Assembly: GCA_034506335.1 (NCBI GenBank)
Contig: JAPDPR010000001.1
Span: forward strand, 1 to 64,000
Length of the DNA: 64,000 nucleotides
From: a candidate division KSB1 bacterium
GTDB lineage: Bacteria > Zhuqueibacterota > Zhuqueibacteria > JANLFK01 > Oleimicrobiaceae
Reading direction: 5' to 3'
Shown here piece by piece: positions 17,716 through 26,496 of the stretch (within the stretch, counting starts at the first letter, position 1; the number at the start of each line of letters is the position of its first letter). A program made the position numbers and the translations under genes. The notes below the pieces were generated by a model. The model searched no databases and was not told the origin of the DNA. It worked only from the letters and a program-made list of their open reading frames with translations.

Positions 17716-18672
17716 TCAGGAACGACTTGCATTCTTGCGGTACCACTCCACAAACTGGGGGATGCCTTCCTCGATCGGCACCTTGGGCGCATAGTCCAGC
17801 TCCTTCTGCGCCCGACTGATATCTGCATAGGTAATTGGCACGTCGCCGGGCTGCTCCGGCAGCACTTCGACGTGGGGCCGCTTGCCCAGGCAGGAGCTAA
17901 TGAGCTCAATCAGATATCTCAGTTCCACAGTGCGCGATTCGCCGAGATTGTAAATGGCATAGCCCTGGCAGCGCTCCAGCGCCGCCACCACACCATCGAT
18001 GATGTCAGTGATGTAGGTGTAGTCACGTCGCGAGCTTCCATCGCCAAACATTGGTACTCGCTCGCCGCCGTCAATGAGCCTAGTGAACTTGTGAATGGCC
18101 ATGTCTGGCCGCTGCCGCGGACCGTACACGGTAAAAAAGCGCAAGCAGCTCACCGAGATGCCAAACAGGTGGTGGTAAGTGTAGCAAAGCAACTCACCTG
18201 CCTTCTTGGTCGCGGCATAAGGCGAAACAGGGTGATCCACAGGGTCGTCCTCAGCAAAGGGGACCTTGCGGTTAGCACCGTAGACGGAACTGGAGGAGGC
18301 GAACAGAAACTTTTGCACGCCGTGCTGCCTGGCCATTTCTAAGAGATTGTTTGTGCCCAGGCAGTTAACCTCCTGATACAGGAGCGGCTCGCGAATGGAA
18401 GGCCGCACACCGGCACGGGCAGCGAGGTGGATGATGGCATCAAACCGCTCCTGAGAAAACAGTCTCTTCAAAGCAGTAAGATCCCGTATATCGCCTTCCA
18501 CCAGATAAAAGTCATCCTTTTCCAGTAGCGCCTGCACATTAGCGCGCTTGACTGCCGGGTCGTAGAAATCATTAAAGTCGTCAAACCCCACGATGGTGTG
18601 CTGCTTTTGTAACAGCCGCTCAGCAAGGTGTGAGCCAATAAAGCCGGCTGCGCCGGTTATCAAAATGTGCAT
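17716..18672 (-). CDS. UDP-glucuronate 4-epimerase-like extended SDR
   Basis: 318 residues with GAAGFIGSHL at the N-terminus, the FDDFNDFYDPAVKR segment characteristic of UDP-glucuronate 4-epimerases, SSSSVYGANR with the catalytic Ser, and YAATKKAGE with Tyr-x3-Lys. RFFTVYGPRQRPDMA also fits that subgroup. It would convert UDP-GlcA to UDP-GalA using bound NAD. Its placement one gene from ugd supports the assignment, though a UDP-glucose 4-epimerase cannot be excluded. Confidence 0.85.
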   Translation of the reverse strand: MHILITGAAGFIGSHLAERLLQKQHTIVGFDDFNDFYDPAVKRANVQALLEKDDFYLVEGDIRDLTALKRLFSQERFDAIIHLAARAGVRPSIREPLLYQEVNCLGTNNLLEMARQHGVQKFLFASSSSVYGANRKVPFAEDDPVDHPVSPYAATKKAGELLCYTYHHLFGISVSCLRFFTVYGPRQRPDMAIHKFTRLIDGGERVPMFGDGSSRRDYTYITDIIDGVVAALERCQGYAIYNLGESRTVELRYLIELISSCLGKRPHVEVLPEQPGDVPITYADISRAQKELDYAPKVPIEEGIPQFVEWYRKNASRS

Positions 18673-18727
18673 ACTTTTGTCCTCGCCTCAGGGAACGCCA
18701 TCGCCCACCACGTCCTTACCCACCCCC

Positions 18728-21082
18728 TCAGTAGTGGTAGTAGCTGTAGGCCTGGTGTGAGCGGTACGACTCCACGCCGTTGAGGATCACGCCGAGGACG
18801 TTGACCGGGATGTTCTTCAACGCCTCCAGGCGCTCTCTGGCCACATCTCTCCTTGTTTTGCCGGCGCGAATGACGATGGGCATCGCATCTACCTGCGTAC
18901 CGATGACGATGGCATCAGTGGCGGCATTGAGGGGTGGACTGTCGAAGATGACCACGTCGAACCGGCGACGCACCTCCTCGATGAAGCGGCGCATCTGCAG
19001 CGAACCTAACAGCTCCGATGGATTGGGGATCAGCGCGCCACAACTCACCAGCGACAAGTTGGGGATGTGCGTCTCGGAGACGATTTCCGACAGGGTCGCC
19101 GTACCGGACAAGTAGTTGGTCAGTCCCGGCTCCTTGGGACACCCGAACGTGTTGTGGAGCACACCTCGCCTAAGGTCGCCGTCCACAAGCAGGGTGTTTG
19201 TCTTTTGCTGGGCAATGATGATAGCCAAGTTGGCAGCGGTAAAGGACTTGCCCTCGTTAGGCGCAATGCTTGTAATCACCAGAGCGCGGATCTTGCCCGC
19301 TTGCTTAGAAAAGAGCAGGTTAGTGCGCAGCGCGCGATAGGCCTCGCCGATGGGGGTGGGCGAGTAGTCGTGGGTCACCAACAGCCTGTCCACCAGACGC
19401 GCGCGCTGCGAGTCGTCGTATTCACTCAGGTCCTTGAAGTCCAATGCCGGCACGGCTCCCAACACCTGCAGGCGGAGGAAGGCGCGCACATCTTCCGCGG
19501 TGCGAATGGTCTTGTCCGCCAGTTCCAGAATGGCCGCGATCAAGCAGCCAACCAATAGTCCGAGCAGTCCCCCGAGCATAAGAACCTTCTTGCGCCCCAT
19601 GGAAATGGGAGCTTGCGGCACGGTGGCGCGGTCCAAGAAGCCAATCTTCTGCGCCTCGACGGACTGAGCAATTCGCTCTTCCTCCAACAGACGCAGCAGC
19701 TCGTTATACAGCCGCCCGTCTGCTTCTGCTTGGCGCTGCAGCTCGGCGTACTGATCCATGATCACCGGCGCCACCGCCTTCTGCGAGCGGAATTGTGCGA
19801 TCGTCCTGCCCAGCTCCTGCTCCTGCTGATCTAAGGACGTAAGATACTGTCGTGCCGCCTCAGCTATGGCTCGATACTCGCGCACTATCTTATCGTTCAA
19901 CTCGCGATATTGCGGATGTGCATCGGTGAGGCCTCGGCCCACCACTACTGTCTGCCACTGCCGCTCCAGGTCCCCCAGACGTTGCATGGCCAGCTGCACC
20001 TCAGGCACGGTGGCCAGCCCTTCGGTCTGGGCCAGCGCGTGGACCACAAACCGTCCCGTCTGTTCACGTCGTTCTGGAGAAAAGTCCGAACCCAGCTCAT
20101 CCACCAAGATGCGCAGGGCTTTCTTGCGGTCGGTGAGGGCGCGCTGCTGGGCCTCCAGTCTCACCAGCACATCGCTCTGCTGAACTGCGCCTGCCGCCTC
20201 GACAAAGGGATAGCGCTGTTTGAATTTGCGCAGCTCCTCAGCGCTGGCCCGGTATTTCTCCTCTGCGATTCTTGCCCTTCCTTCCAACACGCTGATGGTG
20301 CGCTGCGCATCCCGCCGCCGCATGTTTCTCGCTTCTTCGATGTAGATTTCCGCCACGTGGTTGACCATGTTGGCCACACGCACCGGGTCAGTGTCGGTCA
20401 TGATGACCGCCACCACATCAGCCGGAGTGCGGAAGATGGTCTTGACCCGACTTTGGAGAAAGCTCGCAGCACTCTGCAGGCTGCGCACGCGGAAAGGGAT
20501 ACTCAGCGAAGGGGCGTACACATCGCGCCGGAGGCGAAACGTAAAGCCGTTGACTGTGAGGGAACTGTCAATTATCTGGCTGACCGGGCCCCTGGCCAGC
20601 ACCACATCCCCCTGCCCTTCGATCTTCTTGAGGGTGTAGCCCCCCTGCGCATCGAGGTCCAGCACGTAACCACCGGTAACCGGCTCCTGTTCAGCGCGAA
20701 ACTCGAGGAAGACTTGTCCAGGTGCCATACTGCGGAAAGCCCCCTGGAGCTCACAGGTAAGACCAAACTGTGCTGCTGCTCTCTCGGCAAAGGAACGGGT
20801 ACCAAACTCCCAGACGTGCGCGGTCTCGAGGGCTGCGCCTCCGCCGCCTTTCCCCTCGTAGCCACGGACATAGATACGAGCAGTGGCGCTGTAGAGGGGT
20901 ACCATCTTACTGGCGCGATAGGCTGCTATCGCCACCGCCAAGAGAGTCACCCCCACCACGATCCATTTGCGACGGAAGATGCCGCGCACCAAGCGTCCCA
21001 GATTGAACTGAGACGGTGGCGCCTCCTCTTCCAACATCAAGCTTTCTATGTTGGGCAGGCCCCCGTCGGCAGGCACACCCAT
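18728..21082 (-). CDS. Wzz/BY-kinase: polysaccharide co-polymerase with tyrosine autokinase domain
   Basis: 784 residues from the ATG at 21082, chosen for GAGGTGG upstream; a TTG 24 bases earlier is less likely. The Wzz domain has a first membrane helix (KWIVVGVTLLAVAIAAY), a long periplasmic coiled region (res 270-480) and a second helix (VLMLGGLLGLLVGCLIAAI). The cytoplasmic kinase has Walker A' APNEGKSFTAAN, LLVDGDLRRG and Walker B VVIFDSPP. The C-terminus ends in a tyrosine cluster (YRSHQAYSYYHY) that such kinases autophosphorylate. It controls chain length and assembly together with the export protein encoded just upstream, whose stop lies 2 bases away. Confidence 0.92.
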   Translation of the reverse strand: MGVPADGGLPNIESLMLEEEAPPSQFNLGRLVRGIFRRKWIVVGVTLLAVAIAAYRASKMVPLYSATARIYVRGYEGKGGGGAALETAHVWEFGTRSFAERAAAQFGLTCELQGAFRSMAPGQVFLEFRAEQEPVTGGYVLDLDAQGGYTLKKIEGQGDVVLARGPVSQIIDSSLTVNGFTFRLRRDVYAPSLSIPFRVRSLQSAASFLQSRVKTIFRTPADVVAVIMTDTDPVRVANMVNHVAEIYIEEARNMRRRDAQRTISVLEGRARIAEEKYRASAEELRKFKQRYPFVEAAGAVQQSDVLVRLEAQQRALTDRKKALRILVDELGSDFSPERREQTGRFVVHALAQTEGLATVPEVQLAMQRLGDLERQWQTVVVGRGLTDAHPQYRELNDKIVREYRAIAEAARQYLTSLDQQEQELGRTIAQFRSQKAVAPVIMDQYAELQRQAEADGRLYNELLRLLEEERIAQSVEAQKIGFLDRATVPQAPISMGRKKVLMLGGLLGLLVGCLIAAILELADKTIRTAEDVRAFLRLQVLGAVPALDFKDLSEYDDSQRARLVDRLLVTHDYSPTPIGEAYRALRTNLLFSKQAGKIRALVITSIAPNEGKSFTAANLAIIIAQQKTNTLLVDGDLRRGVLHNTFGCPKEPGLTNYLSGTATLSEIVSETHIPNLSLVSCGALIPNPSELLGSLQMRRFIEEVRRRFDVVIFDSPPLNAATDAIVIGTQVDAMPIVIRAGKTRRDVARERLEALKNIPVNVLGVILNGVESYRSHQAYSYYHY

Positions 21083-21083
21083 A

Positions 21084-21827
21084 CTATTCCCACCTCTTGA
21101 TGGCAACGTACAGTGAAACCAGGGAGACCATAAACTGGAAGTAGTAGACCACGTCGCGGAAGGTCACACGCGGCACGCGCGGCGCATAGATGACATCGCC
21201 GCTGCGCACGCCGATCTCCATGAGAGATGAGCCCCGTTCCCAACTTGCCAGCAAACTCTTGCGCACCGTTTGCCCGCCACGCCTAAGCTGGAGGCGGCGC
21301 AGGTCACAGTCCGGCCCTGGCCCTCCCGCTCGCTCGATGACGCTCCAAAGCGCATCACGGGGGTCAACCCGATACGAACCGGGCTGCCGAAACTGCCCTA
21401 ACAATGTCACCCGCACCAGCGGCGTGACCATGATGATCGGGTCTTTGGTATAAGGGCGGAGCTTCTCCCGCAGCACCTCGATGAGCCCCTCTGGGCTCAG
21501 ACCCACAACTTTGAGCTTGCCAAAGATGGGCAAGGTAATAAAACCTTCCCCGTCTACCACGTACTCGTTGCTAAACTTGGTGGCAAAGGTTTGCAATTCC
21601 GCCCGCTCCCAGCTCTCCCAAATGAAAATGCGCACACCGTCTCCGTAGCCGAAAGTGGGAGCCGCCTTGTCTGCACCTGATTGACACCGACCAGGAGCTG
21701 CCATCGCCGTGCACAACAAAAAGGCCACGGCCAACGCGACCGGGCCTCGCCCTCCTCGTTTACGGTGGGCTTCAGCTCGCACCCAGAGGAGTGTACCCGC
21801 ATGAGTTGCCATAGGGAGTTTACTCAT
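21084..21827 (-). CDS. Polysaccharide biosynthesis/export protein (Wza-like, SLBB domain)
   Basis: 247 residues. A signal sequence with hydrophobic core ALAVAFLLCTAMAA spans about residues 29-45. The export domain reads YGDGVRIFIWES, YVVDGEGFITLPIFGKLKVVGLS and LREKLRPYTKDPIIMVTPLVRVTLLGQFRQPGSY (quoted in parts), followed by one SLBB-like repeat and a C-terminal helix (FQFMVSLVSLYVAIKRW) that could cross the membrane as in Wza-type proteins. It is probably the channel or periplasmic adaptor for polymer export. It is shorter than E. coli Wza, so a second outer-membrane part may be encoded elsewhere. Confidence 0.85.
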   Translation of the reverse strand: MSKLPMATHAGTLLWVRAEAHRKRGGRGPVALAVAFLLCTAMAAPGRCQSGADKAAPTFGYGDGVRIFIWESWERAELQTFATKFSNEYVVDGEGFITLPIFGKLKVVGLSPEGLIEVLREKLRPYTKDPIIMVTPLVRVTLLGQFRQPGSYRVDPRDALWSVIERAGGPGPDCDLRRLQLRRGGQTVRKSLLASWERGSSLMEIGVRSGDVIYAPRVPRVTFRDVVYYFQFMVSLVSLYVAIKRWE

Positions 21828-21830
21828 GTC

Positions 21831-22562
21831 TCAACGCGACCGATAGAATCTATAGCGCTTTTCTTTAGTGTCCAGGTTCAACCGCTTCAGGAGGCTGCGC
21901 ACCTTGAAGTAGTTGAGGCGCGTGTAACCGAAGCGGGGCGAGTTCAGGGCGCGCATGACCCCCCATGCTCCGCTATTCGGGTTTTCCAGAACGATCTTGC
22001 GCACCTTCTCGGTGAGGGGCAAATCGATAGCCTCAGCTGGCCGCATGAACTGCCCTTGTTCACCGGCAAAGACACGGGGGCCCTCCGCCGTAGCCAGTGC
22101 GGGTCTCGTGGTGCTGGGCTGTGCAACCCGGACCGCTGGCTGCACGTCGAACTCCAATGAGGGCACCACCTGGCGGCGCACGCTTCGGGAAAGGTCATAA
22201 CCCGTGCAGACGTCAAAGTCGTCGATCGCCTCCTCGATGCTTTCATAAGAGGTGAGGATGCGGTTGAACTCCAGCATCTCAAACACCTCACGGACTTCGG
22301 GGGTCATGTGCACAATCTTCAGATCCCCGCCGGCCTCCCGAATCGTCCTAATCTCCCCTACAAAAACGCCCCACCCAGCGCTGCTGATGTAATTGACGGC
22401 ACTCAGGTCGACGACTATCTGGTAGTGCTCCTGCTGGAGAAGGCTTGCCACCGCCTTGTGCATTTCGGGAGCCGTGGTTGCGTCCACGTACCCCTTCACG
22501 CGAAGAAGCGTGACGGTACCTGCTGCGCCTACCTGCGATGTGCGGAGCTGAATTCCCTCCAT
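21831..22562 (-). CDS. STAS-domain regulator with C-terminal winged-helix-like domain
   Basis: 243 residues; ATG with GAAGG upstream. Residues 1-115 form a STAS (anti-sigma antagonist) domain: VDLSAVNYISSAGWG has the Ser pair (60/61) at the site phosphorylated in SpoIIAA-type proteins. After a linker, residues 175-243 (LPLTEKVRKIVLENP to the Arg/Tyr-rich end) are helical and basic and resemble a winged-helix or transposase-type HTH. It is the first gene of the Wza/Wzz operon, 50 bases downstream of a sigma-54-like promoter. A role as a phosphorylation-controlled switch of polysaccharide synthesis is inferred. Confidence 0.75.
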   Translation of the reverse strand: MEGIQLRTSQVGAAGTVTLLRVKGYVDATTAPEMHKAVASLLQQEHYQIVVDLSAVNYISSAGWGVFVGEIRTIREAGGDLKIVHMTPEVREVFEMLEFNRILTSYESIEEAIDDFDVCTGYDLSRSVRRQVVPSLEFDVQPAVRVAQPSTTRPALATAEGPRVFAGEQGQFMRPAEAIDLPLTEKVRKIVLENPNSGAWGVMRALNSPRFGYTRLNYFKVRSLLKRLNLDTKEKRYRFYRSR

Positions 22563-22614
22563 CGGTGCCTTCGGTTGCTACCTCACCAAAGTGCACTGCC
22601 GGGCACTTTCACTT

Positions 22615-22630
22615 GGCAACTATAATGCCA
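22615..22630 (-). promoter_or_regulatory. Candidate sigma-54 promoter of the polysaccharide operon
   Basis: Minus-strand TGGCATTATAGTTGCC matches the -24/-12 consensus TGGCACG-N4-TTGCW, with GG and GC at the required spacing. It lies about 53 bases upstream of the STAS gene ATG, giving a leader of roughly 40 bases. The site is also nearly palindromic (GGCA-ACTATAA-TGCC). Confidence 0.5.
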
Positions 22631-22715
22631 CCCCACGCGGCATCGATATCTCACGTCTAACTCTTCAGAAACGATAGACTTGTTCTCGCCTGCCCGCTTC
22701 CCCAAAAGGGCTGCC

Positions 22716-22729
22716 ACAGGCGCGCCTGT
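22716..22729. other. Perfect 14-bp palindrome downstream of glgA
   Basis: ACAGGCGCGCCTGT, 42 bases after the glgA stop on the minus strand. TTTT occurs 11 bases beyond, so it could be part of a weak terminator or an operator before the sigma-54-like site. Confidence 0.35.
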
Positions 22730-22770
22730 CGTCTCCAGAAACAGGATGTCCCAGGCTGCGACAGCGCTCC

Positions 22771-24261
22771 TCACTTCCGCCTGCTCATCTCAAGCTTGGT
22801 ATACAGCTTCACGTACTTGCTTGCGGAATTCTTCCAGCTGAAGTTGCTCCGCATCGCACTTTTGACCAGCTTCCGCCACACCTTTTGGTCGGCCCATACG
22901 CCAAGGGCCCGTTCCACCGCCTGCAGTAACGCCTGAGCATTGTATTCCACGAAAACAAACCCGTTGCCCGTGCACCGCTCAGGGTCGAACTCGGTGATGG
23001 TATCGGCCAGCCCGCCGGTCGCGCGCACGATAGGGATTGTGCCATAGACAAGGCTGTACATCTGGTTTAGCCCGCAGGGTTCATATCGGGAAGGCATGAG
23101 GAACATGTCCGCACCCGCCTCAATCTGGTGCGCCAGGGCATTATCAAACCGTAGGTTCACCGAGACTTTTTTCGGGTAGCGCTTGGCCATCGAGGCGAAA
23201 AGCTTGTGGTACCTGGGCTCTCCTGTTCCCAGCAGCACAAACTGCAGGTCATGTTTCATCAGCTCGGGAAATGCTTCGGCCACCAAGTCAAACCCCTTCT
23301 GGTCCGCAAGGCGGGATATCATGCCGAGCACCGGCACTTCGGGCATATACGGCAAGCCCAAGTTCTCCAGGAGTGCTCTCTTGTTTTCGGCCTTCCCGGC
23401 AAGATCCGTAAGGGAATAGTTCTTCGCAATGAGCGGATCCGTTTTGGGGTTCCACACGCTGTCGTCAATGCCGTTCAAAATACCGAAAAGCGCTTCGCGC
23501 CTGGAGCGGAGCTCGTCCATGAGGCCACAGGCCAACTCTGGGTCGCTGGTGATCTCCTCCGCATAGCGCTCGCTCACCGTGGTGAGCGCATCCGCAAAAA
23601 CGATACCCGCTTTCAAGAAACTCAACTTCCCGTAGAACTCCACTCCACCGTCTGGGCGAAAGAGCTCCTGGGGAAGACCGGTGAGCGCAAACTTTGTCTT
23701 GCTGAACACCCCCTGGTAGGCGAGGTTGTGAATGGAGAAGACCGTGGAGGTCTTAGCAAAGAGCCGTTCCTGGCTGTACGTCGTGCGCAGGAGAACGGGA
23801 ATCAGACCGGTATGCCAGTCGTTGCAGTGGATGACGTGCGGCTGCCAGTGGAGCAACTTCAGCGTCTCCAGCACACCTTTGCAAAAGAAGGTGAAGCGCT
23901 CAGCATTGTCCGGCCAATCTTTGCCCGTCTTTGGGTCCGTGTAGAGATCTGGTCGCCCGAACAAGGGAGGGTAGTCCAAGAAGTAGACCTGAACTTTAGT
24001 GTCTGGGATGAATGCCGACTTGACGCTGCCTACGAGCTTTTCACCCCCCAGGTCCACGACGACTTCTTTGAGCCGGATCACCTCCCGCAGCACGTAGCGC
24101 CGCTCATTGATGACGCCGTACTTGGGCATCATCACCCTGATATCGTGTCCCAGCTCCTGCAGCGCCTTCGGAAAGGCGGCGGCTACGTCAGCAAGCCCGC
24201 CGGTCTTCGCGAATGGAGCTACTTCCGAGGCCACATAAAGGATCTTCAACGGCGATCTCAT
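22771..24261 (-). CDS. glgA: Glycogen synthase (ADP/UDP-glucose), GT5
   Basis: 496 residues, ATG with GAGG upstream. The N-terminal EVAPFAKTGGLADV carries the K-x-G-G donor-binding motif of GT5. Further signatures are VIHCNDWHTGLIPVLLR, SIHNLAYQG, GILNGID, LGTGEPRY and the C-terminal MPSRYEPCGLNQM with E-x7-E. The enzyme extends alpha-1,4-glucan in the cytoplasm. Length is normal for GlgA. It has its own promoter (24325-24353) and appears monocistronic. Confidence 0.95.
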   Translation of the reverse strand: MRSPLKILYVASEVAPFAKTGGLADVAAAFPKALQELGHDIRVMMPKYGVINERRYVLREVIRLKEVVVDLGGEKLVGSVKSAFIPDTKVQVYFLDYPPLFGRPDLYTDPKTGKDWPDNAERFTFFCKGVLETLKLLHWQPHVIHCNDWHTGLIPVLLRTTYSQERLFAKTSTVFSIHNLAYQGVFSKTKFALTGLPQELFRPDGGVEFYGKLSFLKAGIVFADALTTVSERYAEEITSDPELACGLMDELRSRREALFGILNGIDDSVWNPKTDPLIAKNYSLTDLAGKAENKRALLENLGLPYMPEVPVLGMISRLADQKGFDLVAEAFPELMKHDLQFVLLGTGEPRYHKLFASMAKRYPKKVSVNLRFDNALAHQIEAGADMFLMPSRYEPCGLNQMYSLVYGTIPIVRATGGLADTITEFDPERCTGNGFVFVEYNAQALLQAVERALGVWADQKVWRKLVKSAMRSNFSWKNSASKYVKLYTKLEMSRRK

Positions 24262-24324
24262 TGCGTCCTCACGCGTCAGTGATCAACACAGCGCTGGCTA
24301 TAATACCGCAAAAGATGACCTTTG

Positions 24325-24353
24325 AAGATACGAAATTCCCGTGCCAAAATCAA
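24325..24353 (-). promoter_or_regulatory. Sigma-70-like promoter of glgA
   Basis: Minus strand: -35 TTGATT (24353-24348), 17-base spacer, -10 TATCTT (24330-24325). The predicted start is near 24318, about 57 bases before the glgA ATG. Confidence 0.55.
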
Positions 24354-24393
24354 TGAGAAAAAAGCTCTTAGCCCATGACGACGCGGGTGCCGC

Positions 24394-25854
24394 CTACGTG
24401 CCTTTTTGCAGCAAGGCAACCGCTTCGACGTGCCAGGTCTGCGGGAACATATCCACCGGGGTGACCCCAAGGAGTTGGTAACCGCACTGAACCAGCATCG
24501 CCACATCCCGCGCCAGTGTTGCTGGGTGGCAGGAGACGTAGACGACCCGGCGCGGTGCGATCTCACACACCAACTTCAACACGCGCGGATGCACACCTGC
24601 ACGAGGTGGATCCAGTACCACCACTTCCGGCCGAGGGGCTTCGTCTCGCTCCAACACTCTGGCAAGTGTGGTTCGCACGTCCCCACTGACGAAACGACAG
24701 TTTCCCACACCATTGCGCACGCAGTTCCGGTGCGCGTCCCGCACCGCTTCCTCCGCCAGCTCAAACCCCCAGACTTCCCGGGCCTTTTCGGCCAGAAAAA
24801 CGCTGATCGTACCGGTGCCACAGTAAAGGTCGTACACCACCTCCTCACCCTGGAGAGCAGCATACTGCACCGCTATCCCGTACAGGCGCTCTGCCTGCTG
24901 TGGGTTGGACTGAAAGAAGGAGGTGCTTGTAACTTCAAACACATAGCGCCCCAGCCGTTCTTCAATGTAGGGACGTCCTACCAGGACTCTCTGGTCCTCT
25001 CCGTAGGCCACATTCGCAGGGGAAGTAGATACCGTGGCGACAACCCCTACTACGGAGGGAAACTCTCGGACCAGCCCGGAGGCAAGGGCAGAAAGGGTCT
25101 CCTCCCTGGATTCAGAGACTACGAGGTTCACCAGCACCTCGCCGGTCTGTTTGCCCTCCCTAATAACCGCATGGCGCCAGAAACCCTGTCGACTTTTGGT
25201 GGAATAGGCAGGGAGCCCGGAGTCGCGGGCGAACGCACGCAGGTAGGCGAGGATCTCATTGCTGAGCGGAGAGAGCAGCTGGCAGTTTGTCACCTCCACC
25301 ACAGTGTCGTAGCGCCCTCGGGGGTGAAGACCCAGGAACAGTCCCTCCCTTTGGAACTCGCCATCTCCAAGGAGCTGGGTTGGCACCCACTGGCGATCCG
25401 CGAAGGCGAATTCCATTTTGTTCCGATAGAAGAACTGCGCCGGACTGGCCAGGATGGGCGCCACCGGTGGTGAGGGCAATCCTGCGACCCGCTGCAGGTT
25501 GTCCACCACGTGCTGGCGCTTTGCCTCCAGTTGTGCCTCGTAGCGCAAGTTCTGGAGCTGGCAGCCCCCGCAATCCGGAAAGTGCGGACAGGCCGGCGTG
25601 GTGGCAAGAGGCGACTCGCGCACTACTTCGATAATCTTCGCCTCCGCGTAGCTGCGCCTTCGTCGAATAATGCGCACCCGTGCCTCTTGCCCCGGCAAAG
25701 CCCCCTCGACGAACACGACAAAATCCCCGACGCGCGCCACGCCCTTACCACCGAAGGCAAGTGAAGCAATAGGGAGGGTTAACTCCGCGCCCTTCTCCAC
25801 CTTCGCCTCTTCCACGGTCAGCGCCCCTCCTTCACGCTGGTCAAGGAACGACAA
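24394..25854 (-). CDS. rlmD: 23S rRNA (uracil-5-)-methyltransferase, RumA/RlmD family
   Basis: 486 residues. An N-terminal TRAM domain (about res 20-80) is followed by the iron-sulfur cysteines CPHFPDCGGC, SAM-binding VYDLYCGTGTISVFLA and the catalytic-cysteine motif VSCHPATLARD near the C-terminus. The start is uncertain: the TTG at 25854 has AAGGAGGGG somewhat far upstream, and a GTG at 25815 with AAGGAGGGG 10 bases away is an alternative. Which uridine is methylated (U1939 or U747 type) cannot be told. Confidence 0.88.
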   Translation of the reverse strand: MSFLDQREGGALTVEEAKVEKGAELTLPIASLAFGGKGVARVGDFVVFVEGALPGQEARVRIIRRRRSYAEAKIIEVVRESPLATTPACPHFPDCGGCQLQNLRYEAQLEAKRQHVVDNLQRVAGLPSPPVAPILASPAQFFYRNKMEFAFADRQWVPTQLLGDGEFQREGLFLGLHPRGRYDTVVEVTNCQLLSPLSNEILAYLRAFARDSGLPAYSTKSRQGFWRHAVIREGKQTGEVLVNLVVSESREETLSALASGLVREFPSVVGVVATVSTSPANVAYGEDQRVLVGRPYIEERLGRYVFEVTSTSFFQSNPQQAERLYGIAVQYAALQGEEVVYDLYCGTGTISVFLAEKAREVWGFELAEEAVRDAHRNCVRNGVGNCRFVSGDVRTTLARVLERDEAPRPEVVVLDPPRAGVHPRVLKLVCEIAPRRVVYVSCHPATLARDVAMLVQCGYQLLGVTPVDMFPQTWHVEAVALLQKGT

Positions 25855-25902
25855 AACGCCCCCCTTGCCCCTCCTTTCGCAACTGCCTTCTGAAGGAGCC
25901 TC

Positions 25903-26496
25903 TCACCGTGCCACATAGCGGACCAATCGCCTCGCTCCCGCATAATGCTCGCGAAAATAGTCTTCCTCGAGGCTCGAGAGGATGACACCCTTTGTAGGGC
26001 TGGCGTGGACGAAAAGGCCTTTGGCCACATAGATGCCCACATGCGCCACCTCTCGCACGCCCGGCGCACTAAAGAAGACGAGATCGGAAAACCGCAGCGA
26101 ATCCTTGGCCACTGCTTCGCCCATGCTTTGCATCCCCTCTGCCGAACGGGGCAGGACAAGCCCCCAGGCGCGCCGGAATACGGTGGAGACAAAGCCGGAG
26201 CAGTCCGCACCCTCTGGGGACGAGCCGCCCCAGAGGTACGGCGCACCCAGGAAGGTCTTGATCTCATTTGCTAAAGCGACTATCTGCTCGTCGCTCAGGC
26301 CGGTCCATGTGCGCGTTGCCGGTGAGGAAGAGGAGTAGGTCCCAGCTCCTGCTTTCCCTGTGGCCCAGTCGGTCGCAGGCTGCGCGCCTTGTACCGAGTA
26401 ATCCCCGCTCCGTGCGCGGGGCACAGGCTCAAAGTAGCTGCAGCCAGCACCAAGGATGAGCGCCGCCACCACCGCCCACCACCATACGGTTCTCAC
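25903..26496 (-). CDS. NlpC/P60 family cell-wall endopeptidase, lipoprotein
   Basis: 197 residues from a GTG that overlaps the larA stop by 4 bases. A lipobox LGAGC (Cys at about 19) predicts lipid anchoring. The C-terminal NlpC/P60 domain has the catalytic Cys in GADCSGFV, the His in EVAHVGIYV and the third polar residue position in FVHASPTKG. It likely cleaves gamma-D-Glu-mDAP peptide bonds in the periplasm. The pairing with larA is unusual but both are in one transcript. Confidence 0.88.
   Translation of the reverse strand: MRTVWWWAVVAALILGAGCSYFEPVPRARSGDYSVQGAQPATDWATGKAGAGTYSSSSPATRTWTGLSDEQIVALANEIKTFLGAPYLWGGSSPEGADCSGFVSTVFRRAWGLVLPRSAEGMQSMGEAVAKDSLRFSDLVFFSAPGVREVAHVGIYVAKGLFVHASPTKGVILSSLEEDYFREHYAGARRLVRYVAR

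Noticed and set aside
22583-22774. 63-codon minus-strand frame between glgA and the STAS gene
   Set aside because: It overlaps the sigma-54-like promoter and palindrome, has no ribosome site and no recognisable pattern.
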